64,000 nt of DNA from Caballeronia concitans (GTDB lineage: Bacteria; Pseudomonadota; Gammaproteobacteria; Burkholderiales; Burkholderiaceae), in the NCBI RefSeq assembly GCF_001544615.1, contig NZ_FCNV02000001.1:682001-746000 (forward strand), read 5' to 3'. Under the pieces are notes generated by a model that worked only from the letters and a program-made list of their open reading frames with translations, searched no databases and was not told the origin of the DNA. Below are positions 46,113 to 56,389 of the stretch, in pieces. How positions within the stretch are numbered: the first letter of the stretch is position 1; each line of letters opens with the position of its first letter. The translations under genes and the position numbers were made by a program.

Positions 46113-47279
46113 ATGAAGATTCACGAGTACCAGGGTAAGGAAATCCTGCGGAAGTTCGGCGTCGCGGTCCCGCGCGGCAAGCCCGTGTTCTCGGTGGAAG
46201 ATGCGGTCAAGGCCGCGGAAGAGCTGGGCGGCCCGGTATGGGTCGTCAAGGCGCAGATCCACGCCGGCGGCCGCGGTAAGGGCGGCGGCGTGAAGGTCGC
46301 GAAGTCGATCGACCAGGTCCGCGAATACGCGAACCAGATCCTCGGCATGCAGCTCGTCACGCACCAGACCGGCCCTGAAGGCCAGAAGGTCAACCGCCTG
46401 CTGATCGAAGAAGGCGCGGACATCAAGAAGGAACTGTACGTCGGCCTCGTGCTGGATCGCGTTTCGCAGAAGATCGTCGTGATGGCGTCGAGCGAAGGCG
46501 GCATGGACATCGAAGAAGTCGCGGAAAAGACGCCGGAACTGCTGCACAAGTTCGCCGTCGAGCCGTCGACCGGCCTGCAAGACGCAGACGCCGATGACCT
46601 CGCACGCAAGATCGGCATTCCCGACGCATCGATCCCGCAAGCGCGCGCGATCCTGCAAGGTCTCTACAAGGCGTTCTTCGAAACCGACGCATCGCTCGCG
46701 GAAATCAACCCGCTGATCGTGACCGGCGACGGCAAGGTGATCGCGCTCGACGCCAAGTTCAACTTCGATTCGAACGCGCTTTTCCGTCACCCGGAAATCG
46801 TCGCGTATCGCGATCTGGACGAAGAAGATCCGGCTGAAGTCGAAGCGTCGAAGTTCGACCTCGCGTACATCTCGCTCGACGGCAACATCGGCTGTCTCGT
46901 GAACGGCGCAGGCCTCGCGATGGCGACGATGGACACCATCAAGCTGTTCGGCGGCGAGCCGGCCAACTTCCTGGACGTGGGCGGCGGCGCGACGACCGAG
47001 AAGGTCACCGAAGCGTTCAAGCTGATGCTGAAGAACCCGAATCTGAAGGCGATTCTCGTCAACATCTTCGGCGGCATCATGCGTTGCGACGTGATCGCGG
47101 AAGGCGTGATCGCGGCGTCGAAGGCCGTGGACCTGAAGGTGCCGCTCGTCGTGCGCATGAAGGGCACGAACGAAGACCTCGGCAAGAAGATGCTGGCCGA
47201 CTCGGGTCTGCCGATCATCTCGGCCGACAGCATGGAAGAAGCCGCGCAGAAGGTCGTCGCGGCAGCCGAAGGCAAGTAA
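46113..47279 (+). CDS. sucC: Succinyl-CoA synthetase beta subunit
   Basis: ATP-grasp subunit of succinyl-CoA synthetase, a TCA cycle enzyme that makes ATP (or GTP) from succinyl-CoA. It has 388 residues, equal to E. coli SucC. Motifs: [39 protein letters not shown], the [16 protein letters not shown] metal-binding region and [17 protein letters not shown]. Strong codon bias with few rare codons fits a highly expressed gene. sucD follows 98 nt later on the same strand. Confidence 0.98.
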   Translation: MKIHEYQGKEILRKFGVAVPRGKPVFSVEDAVKAAEELGGPVWVVKAQIHAGGRGKGGGVKVAKSIDQVREYANQILGMQLVTHQTGPEGQKVNRLLIEEGADIKKELYVGLVLDRVSQKIVVMASSEGGMDIEEVAEKTPELLHKFAVEPSTGLQDADADDLARKIGIPDASIPQARAILQGLYKAFFETDASLAEINPLIVTGDGKVIALDAKFNFDSNALFRHPEIVAYRDLDEEDPAEVEASKFDLAYISLDGNIGCLVNGAGLAMATMDTIKLFGGEPANFLDVGGGATTEKVTEAFKLMLKNPNLKAILVNIFGGIMRCDVIAEGVIAASKAVDLKVPLVVRMKGTNEDLGKKMLADSGLPIISADSMEEAAQKVVAAAEGK

Positions 47280-47377
47280 GCGCGTTCGCTTACCGAGCCT
47301 AAGAGAGCGTTCCACCAGATACGAATGGCGGCGCAAAGCATCTGCTTGAGCGACGCCAAACGAACAGAGGTCACTAC

Positions 47378-48259
47378 ATGTCGATTCTGATCAACAAAGA
47401 CACGAAGGTCATCACGCAGGGCATCACCGGCAAGACCGGCCAGTTCCACACGCGCGCCTGCCGCGAATACGCGAACGGCCGCGAAGCGTACGTCGCGGGC
47501 GTGAACCCGAAGCGCGCCGGCGAAGACTTCGAAGGCATCCCCATCTACGCGTCCGTCAAGGAAGCGAAGGCTGAAACCGGCGCGACCGTTTCGGTCATCT
47601 ACGTGCCGCCGGCAGGCGCTGCCGCCGCGATCTGGGAAGCCGTCGAAGCCGATCTCGATCTCGCGATCTGCATCACGGAAGGCATTCCGGTTCGCGACAT
47701 GCTCGAAATCAAGGACCGCATGCGCCGCGAAAATCGCAAGACGCTGCTGCTCGGACCGAACTGCCCCGGCACGATCACGCCGGATGAGCTGAAGATCGGC
47801 ATCATGCCGGGTCACATCCATCGCAAGGGTCGCATCGGCGTGGTGTCGCGCTCGGGCACGCTGACGTACGAAGCGGTCGGCCAACTGACGGCGCTGGGCC
47901 TCGGCCAGTCGTCGGCGGTCGGTATCGGCGGCGATCCGATCAACGGTCTCAAGCACATCGACGTGATGAAGATGTTCAACGACGATCCGGAAACGGACGC
48001 CGTCATCATGATCGGCGAGATCGGCGGTCCGGACGAAGCGAACGCCGCTTACTGGATCAAGGACAACATGAAGAAGCCGGTCGTCGGCTTCATCGCGGGC
48101 GTGACGGCGCCTCCGGGCAAGCGCATGGGCCACGCAGGCGCGCTGATCTCCGGCGGTGCGGACACGGCTGACGCGAAGCTCGAAATCATGGACGCGTGCG
48201 GCATCAAGGTCACGAAGAACCCGTCGGAAATGGGACGTCTTCTGAAGTCGGTGATCTAA
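47378..48259 (+). CDS. sucD: Succinyl-CoA synthetase alpha subunit
   Basis: CoA-binding alpha subunit, carrying the phosphohistidine intermediate. It has 293 residues (E. coli 289). Motifs: VITQGITGKTGQFHTRAC at the start, GPNCPGTITPDELKIGIMPG, RSGTLTYEAVGQLT, and KRMGHAGALISGGADTAD in which His (GHAGA) is the phosphorylated residue. It follows sucC after 98 nt and is followed by a strong terminator, closing the sucCD unit. No 2-oxoglutarate dehydrogenase genes are adjacent, as is usual in this group. Confidence 0.98.
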   Translation: MSILINKDTKVITQGITGKTGQFHTRACREYANGREAYVAGVNPKRAGEDFEGIPIYASVKEAKAETGATVSVIYVPPAGAAAAIWEAVEADLDLAICITEGIPVRDMLEIKDRMRRENRKTLLLGPNCPGTITPDELKIGIMPGHIHRKGRIGVVSRSGTLTYEAVGQLTALGLGQSSAVGIGGDPINGLKHIDVMKMFNDDPETDAVIMIGEIGGPDEANAAYWIKDNMKKPVVGFIAGVTAPPGKRMGHAGALISGGADTADAKLEIMDACGIKVTKNPSEMGRLLKSVI

Positions 48260-48327
48260 GGGAAGTTCGGCAGAAGCCGTCAGGGTTTGGTACTCTTACT
48301 GAATCCTTTCGTCATAGCCGGAAAATG

Positions 48328-48361
48328 AAAGCGGGGGAGCGTTGGCTTCCCCGCTTTTTTT
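48328..48361 (+). terminator. Terminator after sucD
   Basis: A 9-bp stem AAAGCGGGG (48328-48336) and CCCCGCTTT (48349-48357) with a 12-nt loop, followed by a run of T (48355-48361). It ends 22 nt before the terC start. Confidence 0.85.
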
Positions 48362-48382
48362 ATTCCGGCCACGGTTTTTGCC

Positions 48383-49099
48383 ATGCTCGAGTTCTTCTTC
48401 ACGCTCCATTGGGGCGCCGTCGTCCAGATCATCGTCATCGACATCTTGCTCGGCGGCGATAACGCCGTCGTGATCGCGCTCGCGTGCCGCGATCTGCCGG
48501 TCACGCAAAGAAAGCGCGGCATCGTGCTCGGCACGCTCGGCGCGATCCTCTTGCGCGTCGCGCTGATCGCGTTCGCCGTCGTCCTGCTGGATGTGCCGTT
48601 TCTGAAGTTCGTCGGCGGACTGCTGCTCTTGTGGATCGGCGTGAAGCTGATGCAGCCGGGCCACGACGCACACAACATCAGCTCGTCCGACAAGCTGTGG
48701 GCGGCGGTGAAGACGATCATCGTCGCCGATGCGGTCATGAGTCTCGATAACGTGATCGCCATTGCGGGCGCGGCCGAAGCCGCCGATCCGCGGCATCGCC
48801 TGACGCTCGTGATCTTCGGGCTCGTGGTGAGCATTCCGCTCATCGTGTGGGGCAGCACGCTGGTGCTCAAGCTGCTGGACCGCTTTCCCGTCGTGGTGTT
48901 GCTGGGCGCGGCGCTGCTCGGGTGGATCGCGGGCGGGCTCATCATCGACGACCCGTTCATCGACCGCTGGCCCGCGCTCAACACGGATGTCGCCGGTTAC
49001 GCGGCGCGCGTCGGCGGCGCGCTGCTCGTGATCGCTGCTGGCATGTTGATGAAACGCCACACGCTAACGCACGGAAAGGGCGCCACGGCCGACACGTAA
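48383..49099 (+). CDS. TerC-family integral membrane protein
   Basis: A 238-residue inner-membrane protein of the TerC/YjbE (DUF475-like) family with about seven helices. Signatures: [19 protein letters not shown] near residues 18-36 and [20 protein letters not shown] in the middle, both with conserved Asp-Asn pairs thought to bind metal. Members are linked to manganese export and tellurium resistance. No manganese riboswitch of the yybP-ykoY type is visible in the short upstream gap. It lies between sucCD and the pilin gene. Confidence 0.88.
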   Translation: MLEFFFTLHWGAVVQIIVIDILLGGDNAVVIALACRDLPVTQRKRGIVLGTLGAILLRVALIAFAVVLLDVPFLKFVGGLLLLWIGVKLMQPGHDAHNISSSDKLWAAVKTIIVADAVMSLDNVIAIAGAAEAADPRHRLTLVIFGLVVSIPLIVWGSTLVLKLLDRFPVVVLLGAALLGWIAGGLIIDDPFIDRWPALNTDVAGYAARVGGALLVIAAGMLMKRHTLTHGKGATADT

Positions 49100-49209
49100 T
49101 GCGCAGCGTTGGCCGAATGGCCGACTGCCGCCGCGCCCGCTCCCTGAATACGATCGAAGCGTCCGGTCTGCACACGCAGCCGGCGCTTTTTGTCTTCCTG
49201 GGAGCAGCA

Positions 49210-49803
49210 ATGTCGAGCATGGTTACGAACTTCATGGTCCCGCGCGAACGGCGCGGGTGGCAAACGTGGATGAAGCGCGCGCACGCGGCGGCGCACGGCT
49301 TCACGCTGATCGAATTGATGATCGTGCTGGCGATCGTCGGCGTGGTCGCGGCGTACGCGATTCCCGCGTATCAGGACTATCTGGCGCGCAGCCGCGTGGG
49401 CGAGGGCATGTCGCTCGCGGCGTCGGCGCGGCTCGCGGTGGCGGAGAACGCGGCAAGCGGCGGGGATCTGTCGAGCGGGTATGCATCGCCGCCGGGCACG
49501 CGCAATGTCGACTCGATCCACGTCGACAGCGACACCGGCCAGATCACGATCGCCTATTCGACGCGCGTTGCACCGGCGGGATCGAACACGCTCGTGCTCG
49601 TGCCTTCCGCGCCCGATAACGCCGATACGCCGACGGCGCGCATCGCGCTCGCGCGAGGCACGGTGCAGGCGGGCACGATCACGTGGGAATGCTTCGCGGG
49701 CGGCAAGGCGGCGTCGTCGCTGCCGGCGCCGGGCGCGGGACCGTCGCCTGTGGACGCGCCGACGCTATCGGCCAAGCTCGCGCCGCCCGAGTGCCGCGTC
49801 TGA
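49210..49803 (+). CDS. Type IV pilin-like protein (PilA-type)
   Basis: A 197-residue prepilin. A leader of 30 residues ends AAAHG, then F31[30 protein letters not shown] forms the hydrophobic N-terminal helix; Gly30/Phe31 is the prepilin-peptidase site and Glu35 the conserved Glu5 of the mature protein. Two cysteines (C161, C195) enclose a C-terminal loop rich in Ser/Pro/Ala/Gly (residues 168-186). The ATG at 49210 has GGGAG 6 nt upstream; the later Met at 49270 would give a more usual 10-residue leader but a weaker ribosome site. The adjacent downstream gene encodes a PglL-type O-oligosaccharyltransferase, so this pilin may be its substrate. Confidence 0.9.
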   Translation: MSSMVTNFMVPRERRGWQTWMKRAHAAAHGFTLIELMIVLAIVGVVAAYAIPAYQDYLARSRVGEGMSLAASARLAVAENAASGGDLSSGYASPPGTRNVDSIHVDSDTGQITIAYSTRVAPAGSNTLVLVPSAPDNADTPTARIALARGTVQAGTITWECFAGGKAASSLPAPGAGPSPVDAPTLSAKLAPPECRV

Positions 49804-49972
49804 GCATCGGTTCGCGCCGTTGAGGTGACGAGCGCGGCGGCGGATCACGAATCGCCGCCGCGTCGCATTCAAGGCGAAGAAACGAGTGATTTCGTGGCAT
49901 TTCCGGCCGTGCGGCGCACAGGGGAGGCAAAGTTTTGTATAGTGCGCCGGTTAACGACGTTCCCAGCCCCTC

Positions 49973-51802
49973 ATGCCTTCGCCCACCACCCAGTACGCGC
50001 GCTATCTCTGTTTTGCCTTTCTGTGTGCCGCGTTGACGATCCCGTTCGGCGTCGTCAACCACACGTATCCGATACCGACCTTTTACGCCGAGTACACCGC
50101 GCTCGCGCTTTATCTGGCGCTCGGCGCGACCGTTGCGCTGCTCGTGCCCTTGTCCGAGCCGCGCGTGCCGTTCGCGTCGCCGGTCGTCGCGCTGATGCCG
50201 CTGCTGTTCGGCCTCGTGCTCGTCGCGCAGACGGTGTTGCTGCCGGTCGCGCAGCCGTCGATGAACTGGCTCGGCGGCGCGTATCTGCTCGCGTCGTTCG
50301 TCGCGGTGCATACGGGGTTCGGACTCGCGCGGGCGGGGTTGTCGGAGAAGGCGTTGCGCATCGGCGCGGCGGCGCTGATCGCGGGCGGGCTGTTCGCGGT
50401 GTTCTGTCAGACGGTGCAGATGTTCCATGCCGAAGTGAAGTTCGCGCCCTTCGTCGTGGCGTACAACGTCGCGACCGAGCGTCGGATGTTCGGCAACATG
50501 GCGCAGGCGAATCACCTCGCGACGGTCATCGCGTTCGCGCTGGCGGGTGCGCTGTATCTGGTGCAGACGCGTCGCTTGCCGGTCGTCGTGTGGGTCGCGG
50601 TGTCGGCGGTGCTTTCGTTCGGGCTGGCGCTCACGGTATCGCGCGGGCCCTGGTTGCAGACGGCGGTGATCGTCGTCGCGGGATGGTGGATGGCGTTCGC
50701 GCAAGGACGCCCGAACGCCGCCGACGACCTCGACGCGCCAGCGCGTAACGGCCGACGCGACATGCGCGCGTGGCTCATTCCGGTCGCGCTCGGCGTGCTG
50801 TTCGTCGCGGTGAACGCGGGCGTGCGCTGGGCCAACGTGCGCTTTCAGCTCGACCTGGCGCAATCGGCTGCGGAGCGCATGCAGGACGCGAACCAGATCG
50901 CGCCGCGTCTCGCGCTCTGGAAATACGGCTGGACGATGTTCAAGACGCATCCGATCCTGGGCGTCGGCTGGGGCGAGTTTCCGCGCTATCAGTTCGATCT
51001 CGTGCGTGAGCTGGGCGGCGTCGAGATTGCGAACAACGCGCATGACATCTTCATCGATCTGCTGGCGAAGACGGGTCTGCTGGGCATGGGCGTGCTCGTC
51101 GTCGGCATCGTGCTGTGGCTCATTCGCGTGCTGCGCGCGCCGCATACGCCCGCGCGTATTTTCGGGCTCTCGCTGTTGGGCGTGCTGGTGATGCACGCGC
51201 TCGTCGAGTATCCGCAGCAGTACATGTTCTTTCTGATGCCGGCGATGCTCGTCATCGGCCTGCTCGAAACGCGTCCGATGCGGCTCGTCGCGCGGCCGCT
51301 GTCGTATGGCGTGTATGTCGTGCTCGTCGCGGGCGGCCTGATCGCGCTCTATCCGACGATGCGCGACTACAACCGCGCCGAAGTGCTGTATTACGGATCG
51401 CGGCCGGCGGAACAGTATCGCAACGATCCGTCGTTCCTGTTTGGCGCGTGGGGCGAATATGGCGCGGCCACGTTGCTGCCGATGAACGCGCAGAACCTCG
51501 AGGCGAAGCTGGCGGCGCATCGGCAGGCCATCGCGCTCTTGCCCGGCGAGACGGTGCTGCGGCGTTACGCGGTGCTGCAGGCTCTGGCGGGGCAGCGGAA
51601 GGAAGCGCTGGATACGATCGCGCGCCTCAAGATTTTCTCGACGCAGCTCAAGGACTGGCCGGCGCAGCTGGAGTCGGTGTATCGCTCGATCGATGAAATC
51701 GGCGCGCCGCTGGCTTCGTTCAAGGCGGACTTGGTGAAGCTGTATGGGGCGTCCGCTGGCGCAGAGCCGCAGTCCGACGACGACAGCGACAGCGACGAGT
51801 GA
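49973..51802 (+). CDS. pglL: PglL-type protein O-oligosaccharyltransferase (Wzy/O-antigen ligase family)
   Basis: A 609-residue inner-membrane protein with about a dozen hydrophobic segments and a large periplasmic C-terminal domain. The central part shows FGNMAQANHLATVIAF, ALTVSRGPWLQTAVIV, FKTHPILGVGWGEFPRYQFD and NNAHDIFIDLLAKTGLLGMG, the Wzy_C pattern with conserved His and Arg. The length and position next to a pilin gene match PglL/TfpO-type ligases (as in Burkholderia cenocepacia, by memory), which move lipid-linked glycans to serines of exported proteins. An O-antigen ligase (WaaL) is the alternative. The C-terminal 150 residues contain TPR-like helices. Confidence 0.85.
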   Translation: MPSPTTQYARYLCFAFLCAALTIPFGVVNHTYPIPTFYAEYTALALYLALGATVALLVPLSEPRVPFASPVVALMPLLFGLVLVAQTVLLPVAQPSMNWLGGAYLLASFVAVHTGFGLARAGLSEKALRIGAAALIAGGLFAVFCQTVQMFHAEVKFAPFVVAYNVATERRMFGNMAQANHLATVIAFALAGALYLVQTRRLPVVVWVAVSAVLSFGLALTVSRGPWLQTAVIVVAGWWMAFAQGRPNAADDLDAPARNGRRDMRAWLIPVALGVLFVAVNAGVRWANVRFQLDLAQSAAERMQDANQIAPRLALWKYGWTMFKTHPILGVGWGEFPRYQFDLVRELGGVEIANNAHDIFIDLLAKTGLLGMGVLVVGIVLWLIRVLRAPHTPARIFGLSLLGVLVMHALVEYPQQYMFFLMPAMLVIGLLETRPMRLVARPLSYGVYVVLVAGGLIALYPTMRDYNRAEVLYYGSRPAEQYRNDPSFLFGAWGEYGAATLLPMNAQNLEAKLAAHRQAIALLPGETVLRRYAVLQALAGQRKEALDTIARLKIFSTQLKDWPAQLESVYRSIDEIGAPLASFKADLVKLYGASAGAEPQSDDDSDSDE

Positions 51803-51821
51803 TGCGTGCGAGGGCGTTGCG

Positions 51822-52301
51822 CTAGGCCCCCGCCACCCAATCCCCCGACTTCCCGCCATGCTTTTCCATCACCCGCACGTTGGTGATGGTCATGCCGCGA
51901 TCCACCGCCTTGCACATGTCGTAGATCGTCAGCAGCCCGACCTGCACGGCGGTCAGCGCTTCCATCTCCACGCCCGTGCGCCCGACCGTTTCCACGCGCA
52001 CTTCGCAATGCACGCCGGGCAGGGTGTCGTCGATCGAAAAGTCCACCGCGACGCGCGTCAACGCAAGCGGATGGCACAGCGGAATGAGATCGGCGGTGCG
52101 CTTCGCACCCTGAATCGCGGCGATGCGCGCCACGCCGAGCACGTCGCCTTTCTTGGCGCGGCCATCGCGGATCAGCGCGAGCGTGCCTTCGAGCATCGCG
52201 ATCGAGCCGCGCGCCACTGCGATGCGCCGCGTCTCGCCCTTGTCGCCGACGTCGACCATATGCGCCTCGCCGGCGGCATCGAAATGTGTGAGTCCGGACA
52301 T
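51822..52301 (-). CDS. moaC: Cyclic pyranopterin monophosphate synthase
   Basis: Molybdenum cofactor enzyme that acts with MoaA to turn GTP into cPMP. It has 159 residues (E. coli 161). Motifs: [39 protein letters not shown] (the conserved [11 protein letters not shown]), [23 protein letters not shown] and [12 protein letters not shown]. The start at 52301 has a strong ribosome site (AAAGGAGG, 5 nt away). It stands alone on the minus strand, converging on pglL, with no moaA, moaD or moaE in the window, which is common in Burkholderiaceae. Confidence 0.97.
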   Translation of the reverse strand: MSGLTHFDAAGEAHMVDVGDKGETRRIAVARGSIAMLEGTLALIRDGRAKKGDVLGVARIAAIQGAKRTADLIPLCHPLALTRVAVDFSIDDTLPGVHCEVRVETVGRTGVEMEALTAVQVGLLTIYDMCKAVDRGMTITNVRVMEKHGGKSGDWVAGA

Positions 52302-52461
52302 CACGTCCTCCTTTGAGCGGGCGCCTATCATACCAGCGTGATCCGGCGCGGTTTTCCACGAATCCGACGCGGCGCGCCGCGTCGCCGGGCATCGAACACT
52401 TGGTACGATAAGCGCGTTTTCTTCACCGAGCCGGCGGGCCGCATCCAGCCGGCTGTGCGCC

Positions 52462-54687
52462 ATGCATCTGAATCGTCCGAGCCGTGCGCTCGTCCTCGCG
52501 TTGTGTCTGAGTCAGGCCGTGCCGTCCGTCGCACTCGCGCAGACTGGCGCGGCGGCTGTCGGCGCGGGGGCGAGCGCGGCCACGATGACGCCTGGCCCGA
52601 CACCGACACCGACGACACCGCAAGCCGACGCCAGCGCAGGCAACGTCGCGGACGGCGTTTTCGGCGTCTACGGCGGCGCGGAGAGCCGCTTCGCCAATCG
52701 GCCGGGCGCGATGGCCAACCTGCGCGCGCCGCTTTCATCGGTGCAACTTCCGGACCTCGGCGACGGCTCCGGCGGCACGCTCTCGCCGCAGGCCGAGCGC
52801 AAGGTCGGCGCGCGAATGATGCGCGAAGTCCGCGCCGATCCCGACTATCTCGACGACTGGCTCATGCGCGACTACCTCGATTCCGTCGCGTCGAGACTGT
52901 CCGCCGCCGCGGCCACGCAATATCTCGGCGGCTATCGCCCGGACTTCGAACTGTTCGCCGTCCGCGATCCGCAGATCAACGCGTTTTCGATGCCCGGCGG
53001 TTTCATCGGCGTGAACACGGGGCTGATTTCCGCGACGCAGACGGAGTCCGAACTCGCGTCGGTCGTCGGGCACGAGATGGGGCACGTGCTGCAGCGGCAC
53101 ATCGCGCGGATGCTCGGCACGCAGGAAAAGAGCAGCTACGCGGCGCTGGCGGCGATGCTCGCCGGTCTGCTCGCCGGCGTGATGACGCGCAGCGGCGATC
53201 TCGGCATGGGCATCGCGATGGGCGGGCAGGCGTTCGCCGTCGACAATCAGTTGCGCTTTTCGCGGGCGGCGGAACACGAGGCCGACCGCGTCGGCTTCCA
53301 GATGCTCGCCGCGGCCGGCTACGATCCGTACGCGATGACGGCGTTCTTCGCGCGGCTCGATCGCGCGTCGATGGCCGATAACGGCGTGCCGGCCTACGTG
53401 CGCACGCATCCGCTGACGACCGAGCGCATCGCCGACATGGAGGACCGCGCGCGGCGCGTGCCGTATCGGCAGCCACGGCAGTCGGCGGAATATGCGTTCG
53501 TGCGCGCCCGCGCCCGCGTGCTGCAGGTGAACTACGCGAGCGATTATCGCGAAGTGGCGAGCCGCCTGAAATCCGAAATCGACGATCAGACGGCGGTCAA
53601 TCCGGCGGCGAACTGGTATGGCATAGCGCTCGCGCGATCGCTGATGGGCGATTACGATGCCGCCAACGATGCGCTCGCGAAGGCGCGACGGCTTTTCGAG
53701 GGCGAGCAGGCGAGTGAGGCCACGGCGGCGATCGAGGCGCGGCGCGAAGCGGGGGTTGGGGTCGCGGCGAAAGGCTCGGGCGCCAATCCCGTTCAGGCAG
53801 GTTCGCAAGGGACGACGACTGCAACCGTTGCACCGGCTCGCGCGCTCGGGCTCGGCGGTTCGGCGTCCAGCCTGGCAATGGCATCGTCAAAGGGCGCGAA
53901 AACTGCAGCCGACGCCCCGAACGCCAATCGCTTGAATCGGCAGCCCGGCCTCGCGATGTCATCCTCAATCGGCGCGAAAACTACAGCCGACGCACCGAAC
54001 ACCATGCCATCCGCCGACACCGCAACGCGCGCCGCCAATGCCATCGACAGCCCGGCGCAAGCCCCGCTACAAACCAGCGCTCTTTTCAGCAGCAGCGCCC
54101 ACGACGCACTGAACGCGGCCAACGCCACCGCCACGCCGACGCCCTCATCGCCAAGCACCGAAATCACCCTTCCGCCGGTCCGCGTCAACGCCCACACGAC
54201 GCAGCCGACGCAGCCCACACCGACAGCCGCCGCTCGCAGCACCCCGAGCCTCGACGTCCTCGCCGCCGACATCGCCCGTCGCGCGGGCCGCTACGACGAC
54301 GCAATACGCCTCGCCGACATCGCGCAAACGCGCTGGCCGGATTCGCACGCGGCCATCGACACGCATCTTCAGGCGCTGATCGGCGCACATCGCTACGCCG
54401 ACGCCCAGACGCTCGCGCGCCGCGAAACGCGCGCCGAGCCCGCGCGCCCCGACTGGTGGCTCTATCTCGCGCAGGCGAGCGCGGGCCTGAACGATCCGTT
54501 GCGTCAGCATCAGGCGATGGCCGAGAAATTCGCGCTCGACGGCGCGTGGCCGTCCGCGATCCGCCAGCTGAAGGAAGCGCGCGATGTGAAGAGCGCGAGC
54601 TTCTACGATCTCTCGACCATTTCGGCGCGTCTGCGCGACTTCGAGACGCGCTACAAGGAAGAGCGCGATCAGGACCAGAAGGGCTGA
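52462..54687 (+). CDS. M48-family periplasmic metalloprotease (BepA-like) with a low-complexity insert
   Basis: A 741-residue exported protease. A signal peptide ends near ALAQ (residue 27). The M48 domain holds the zinc motif [10 protein letters not shown] (204-213) and the second glutamate in EHEADRVGF (271-279). TPR-like helices follow (343-430, then 598 on). Between them lies a 167-residue Ala/Ser/Thr/Pro-rich insert (431-597) containing a 17-residue tandem duplication with near-identical DNA. BepA of E. coli is about 490 residues, so the insert and a long N-terminal linker explain the size. BepA-like enzymes help assemble or degrade outer-membrane proteins such as LptD, which is the likely role. 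Confidence 0.88.
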   Translation: MHLNRPSRALVLALCLSQAVPSVALAQTGAAAVGAGASAATMTPGPTPTPTTPQADASAGNVADGVFGVYGGAESRFANRPGAMANLRAPLSSVQLPDLGDGSGGTLSPQAERKVGARMMREVRADPDYLDDWLMRDYLDSVASRLSAAAATQYLGGYRPDFELFAVRDPQINAFSMPGGFIGVNTGLISATQTESELASVVGHEMGHVLQRHIARMLGTQEKSSYAALAAMLAGLLAGVMTRSGDLGMGIAMGGQAFAVDNQLRFSRAAEHEADRVGFQMLAAAGYDPYAMTAFFARLDRASMADNGVPAYVRTHPLTTERIADMEDRARRVPYRQPRQSAEYAFVRARARVLQVNYASDYREVASRLKSEIDDQTAVNPAANWYGIALARSLMGDYDAANDALAKARRLFEGEQASEATAAIEARREAGVGVAAKGSGANPVQAGSQGTTTATVAPARALGLGGSASSLAMASSKGAKTAADAPNANRLNRQPGLAMSSSIGAKTTADAPNTMPSADTATRAANAIDSPAQAPLQTSALFSSSAHDALNAANATATPTPSSPSTEITLPPVRVNAHTTQPTQPTPTAAARSTPSLDVLAADIARRAGRYDDAIRLADIAQTRWPDSHAAIDTHLQALIGAHRYADAQTLARRETRAEPARPDWWLYLAQASAGLNDPLRQHQAMAEKFALDGAWPSAIRQLKEARDVKSASFYDLSTISARLRDFETRYKEERDQDQKG

Positions 54688-54691
54688 CGCG

Positions 54692-55273
54692 TCAGCCCTT
54701 CGCCGCCGCCCGCGCAACCGGGCTCGCGACGAATCCGAAGCGTTGCTCGACGTCCGCGCGCGCGATCGGCTGCACCGGCAAATCGACGGAATCGCGCCAG
54801 TGAAAAACGCCGCCTTGCGCGGGGTGATCGAAGTTCGCGTGATTCGAAAATAAATCGATGTCGTGATCGTGCAGCGCGGCGATGCGCGCGGGCGATGCAT
54901 CGTCGGAAAAGAGCAGGCCGCCTTCGTCGTCGAGCCACGCGTGCGCCGGCTCGAACGCCGCGCCGGTCTGGTCCGTCAGGCGCAGCGCGCCGTCCGCGAA
55001 CGAAAGCCGCACGATCCACGGCGTATAAGCCAGTTCCACATACACGCGCTGCGGCCCGTTCTGAAAGAACCACTGACCGTCGGCGTCACGCTCGTAATTG
55101 CGGTTGATGAAGCCGATCAGCGCCTCATGCCGGATCGCGTCGCCGAGCGCGCCGGCCGCTTGCGCCGCTTCATCGCGCATGCGCCACTGGCCGCGCCGGT
55201 CGAGCAGCAGCCAGCCCGTGCAGTGCGGAACGTTGGGCCATTTGGCGAGCGCCTGCTTGACGATTTCATCCAT
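54692..55273 (-). CDS. Conserved hypothetical protein (DUF-type, Burkholderiales)
   Basis: A 193-residue soluble protein, MDEIVKQALAKWPNVPHCTGWLLLDRRGQWRMRDE, with later segments LIGFINRNYERDADGQWFFQNGPQRVYVELAYTPW and RIAALHDHDIDLFSNH. I recognise it only as a conserved protein from Burkholderiales; the pattern of aromatic residues and strands suggests a compact beta-rich fold. It has no signal peptide. It starts 3 nt after the YheT-like hydrolase stop, so they are one operon, and it converges on the M48 gene with 4 nt between the two stops. Function unknown. Confidence 0.8.
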   Translation of the reverse strand: MDEIVKQALAKWPNVPHCTGWLLLDRRGQWRMRDEAAQAAGALGDAIRHEALIGFINRNYERDADGQWFFQNGPQRVYVELAYTPWIVRLSFADGALRLTDQTGAAFEPAHAWLDDEGGLLFSDDASPARIAALHDHDIDLFSNHANFDHPAQGGVFHWRDSVDLPVQPIARADVEQRFGFVASPVARAAAKG

Positions 55274-55276
55274 GAT

Positions 55277-56350
55277 TCATCCGCGAGGAAGGAAATGCTC
55301 CAGATAGCCGACGACGCGCTGCGACAGCCAGTCGATACGCCCCGGAAACGGCCCCGTCATGAAGCCGACGTGTCCGCCGTGGTTCGGCTGATCGAGCGTC
55401 ACGCACGTCGACACTTCCGCCTGCGACGGCAGCGCGGACTCGGGCAGGAACGGATCGTTGCGCGCGTTCAGGACGAGCGCCGGCACTTCGATGCTTTTCA
55501 ACTGCGCGCGCGTCGTCGCAGCCGACCAGTAGTGGTCCGTATCGCGAAAACCGTGCAGCGGCGCGGTGACGACGTTGTCGAATTCGTACAGCGTGCGCGC
55601 TGCGAGCACGCCGTGGCGATCATAGAGGCCGGGATACTGGGCGAGCTTCGCGAGCGCCTTCTTCTTCAGCGACTTGAGGAAGCTGCGCGTGTAGACCATG
55701 CCGAAGCCTTGCGAGATCGCATGGCCGCCCGCGTGAACGTCGAGCGGCGCGGAAATCGCGGTGGCCCCGCTGATGATCGATGCATCCGTGCCGCGCTCGC
55801 ACAGCCAGCGCAAGAGCACGTTGCCGCCGAGCGAGACGCCTGCCGCCACGATCGGCCCCGCGTGCCTTTCGCGCAGACGGCGCAGGATCCAGTCGACTTC
55901 CGCGCTGTCCGCGAGGTGATAGAAGCGCGGCAGCAGATTCAGCGGCCCGCTGCAACTGCGAAAGTGCGGCACGACGCCGTGCCAGCCGCGCGCTTCGGCG
56001 GCGGCCATCATCGCGCGGGCGTAGTGTGAGTCGGAACTGCCTTCGAGGCCGTGAAAGAGAACGAGGAGCGGGGCGGTCGGGGCGACATCGGTTGAATCGT
56101 GCGCGACCCAGTCGAGTTCGATGAAATCGCCGTCCGGCGTGTCCCATCGCTCGCGGCGATAGCGCACCGCGGGCTTGCGCCCGAAAAGCGCGGGAACGAT
56201 GGTCTGCGCGTGAGCCGTCGGCAGCCAGCGCGGCGCGTTGTAGAGCCAGCGCGAAACGGAAGCGTCGAGCGCGTGTTCGAGCGCATGCGCCACGGCCGGC
56301 GTTTCATCCACGAACGACGAATCGTGTTGCAACAACGGATCGCGCTTCAT
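55277..56350 (-). CDS. Alpha/beta-hydrolase of the YheT family
   Basis: A 357-residue alpha/beta-hydrolase. Motifs: ARWLPTAHAQTIVPALFGRKP typical of the family, HGLEGSSDSHYARAM (oxyanion region), and the nucleophile elbow GVSLGGNVL. Asp in NARNDPFLPESALP and His in QPNHGGHVGF complete the triad. YheT-like proteins act on esters or lipids, but the natural substrate is unknown. The start MKRDPLLQHDSSF at 56350 is preferred because GGAGAGG lies just upstream; Met at 56365 is an alternative. It is co-directional with the SnoaL-like gene 39 nt upstream and the hypothetical gene downstream. Confidence 0.88.
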   Translation of the reverse strand: MKRDPLLQHDSSFVDETPAVAHALEHALDASVSRWLYNAPRWLPTAHAQTIVPALFGRKPAVRYRRERWDTPDGDFIELDWVAHDSTDVAPTAPLLVLFHGLEGSSDSHYARAMMAAAEARGWHGVVPHFRSCSGPLNLLPRFYHLADSAEVDWILRRLRERHAGPIVAAGVSLGGNVLLRWLCERGTDASIISGATAISAPLDVHAGGHAISQGFGMVYTRSFLKSLKKKALAKLAQYPGLYDRHGVLAARTLYEFDNVVTAPLHGFRDTDHYWSAATTRAQLKSIEVPALVLNARNDPFLPESALPSQAEVSTCVTLDQPNHGGHVGFMTGPFPGRIDWLSQRVVGYLEHFLPRG

Positions 56351-56389
56351 GGTCCTCTCCCGCAAACGCCTTCTTCGATGCTTCGACTT

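Noticed and set aside
48260-48382. Possible manganese (yybP-ykoY) riboswitch upstream of the TerC-family gene
   Set aside because: The 123-nt gap is mostly the sucD terminator; no yybP-ykoY conserved loops are visible.
49679-51859. A 726-residue open frame on the minus strand over pglL and the pilin
   Set aside because: Arg/His-rich antisense shadow in GC-rich DNA; the plus-strand proteins have membrane segments and family motifs.
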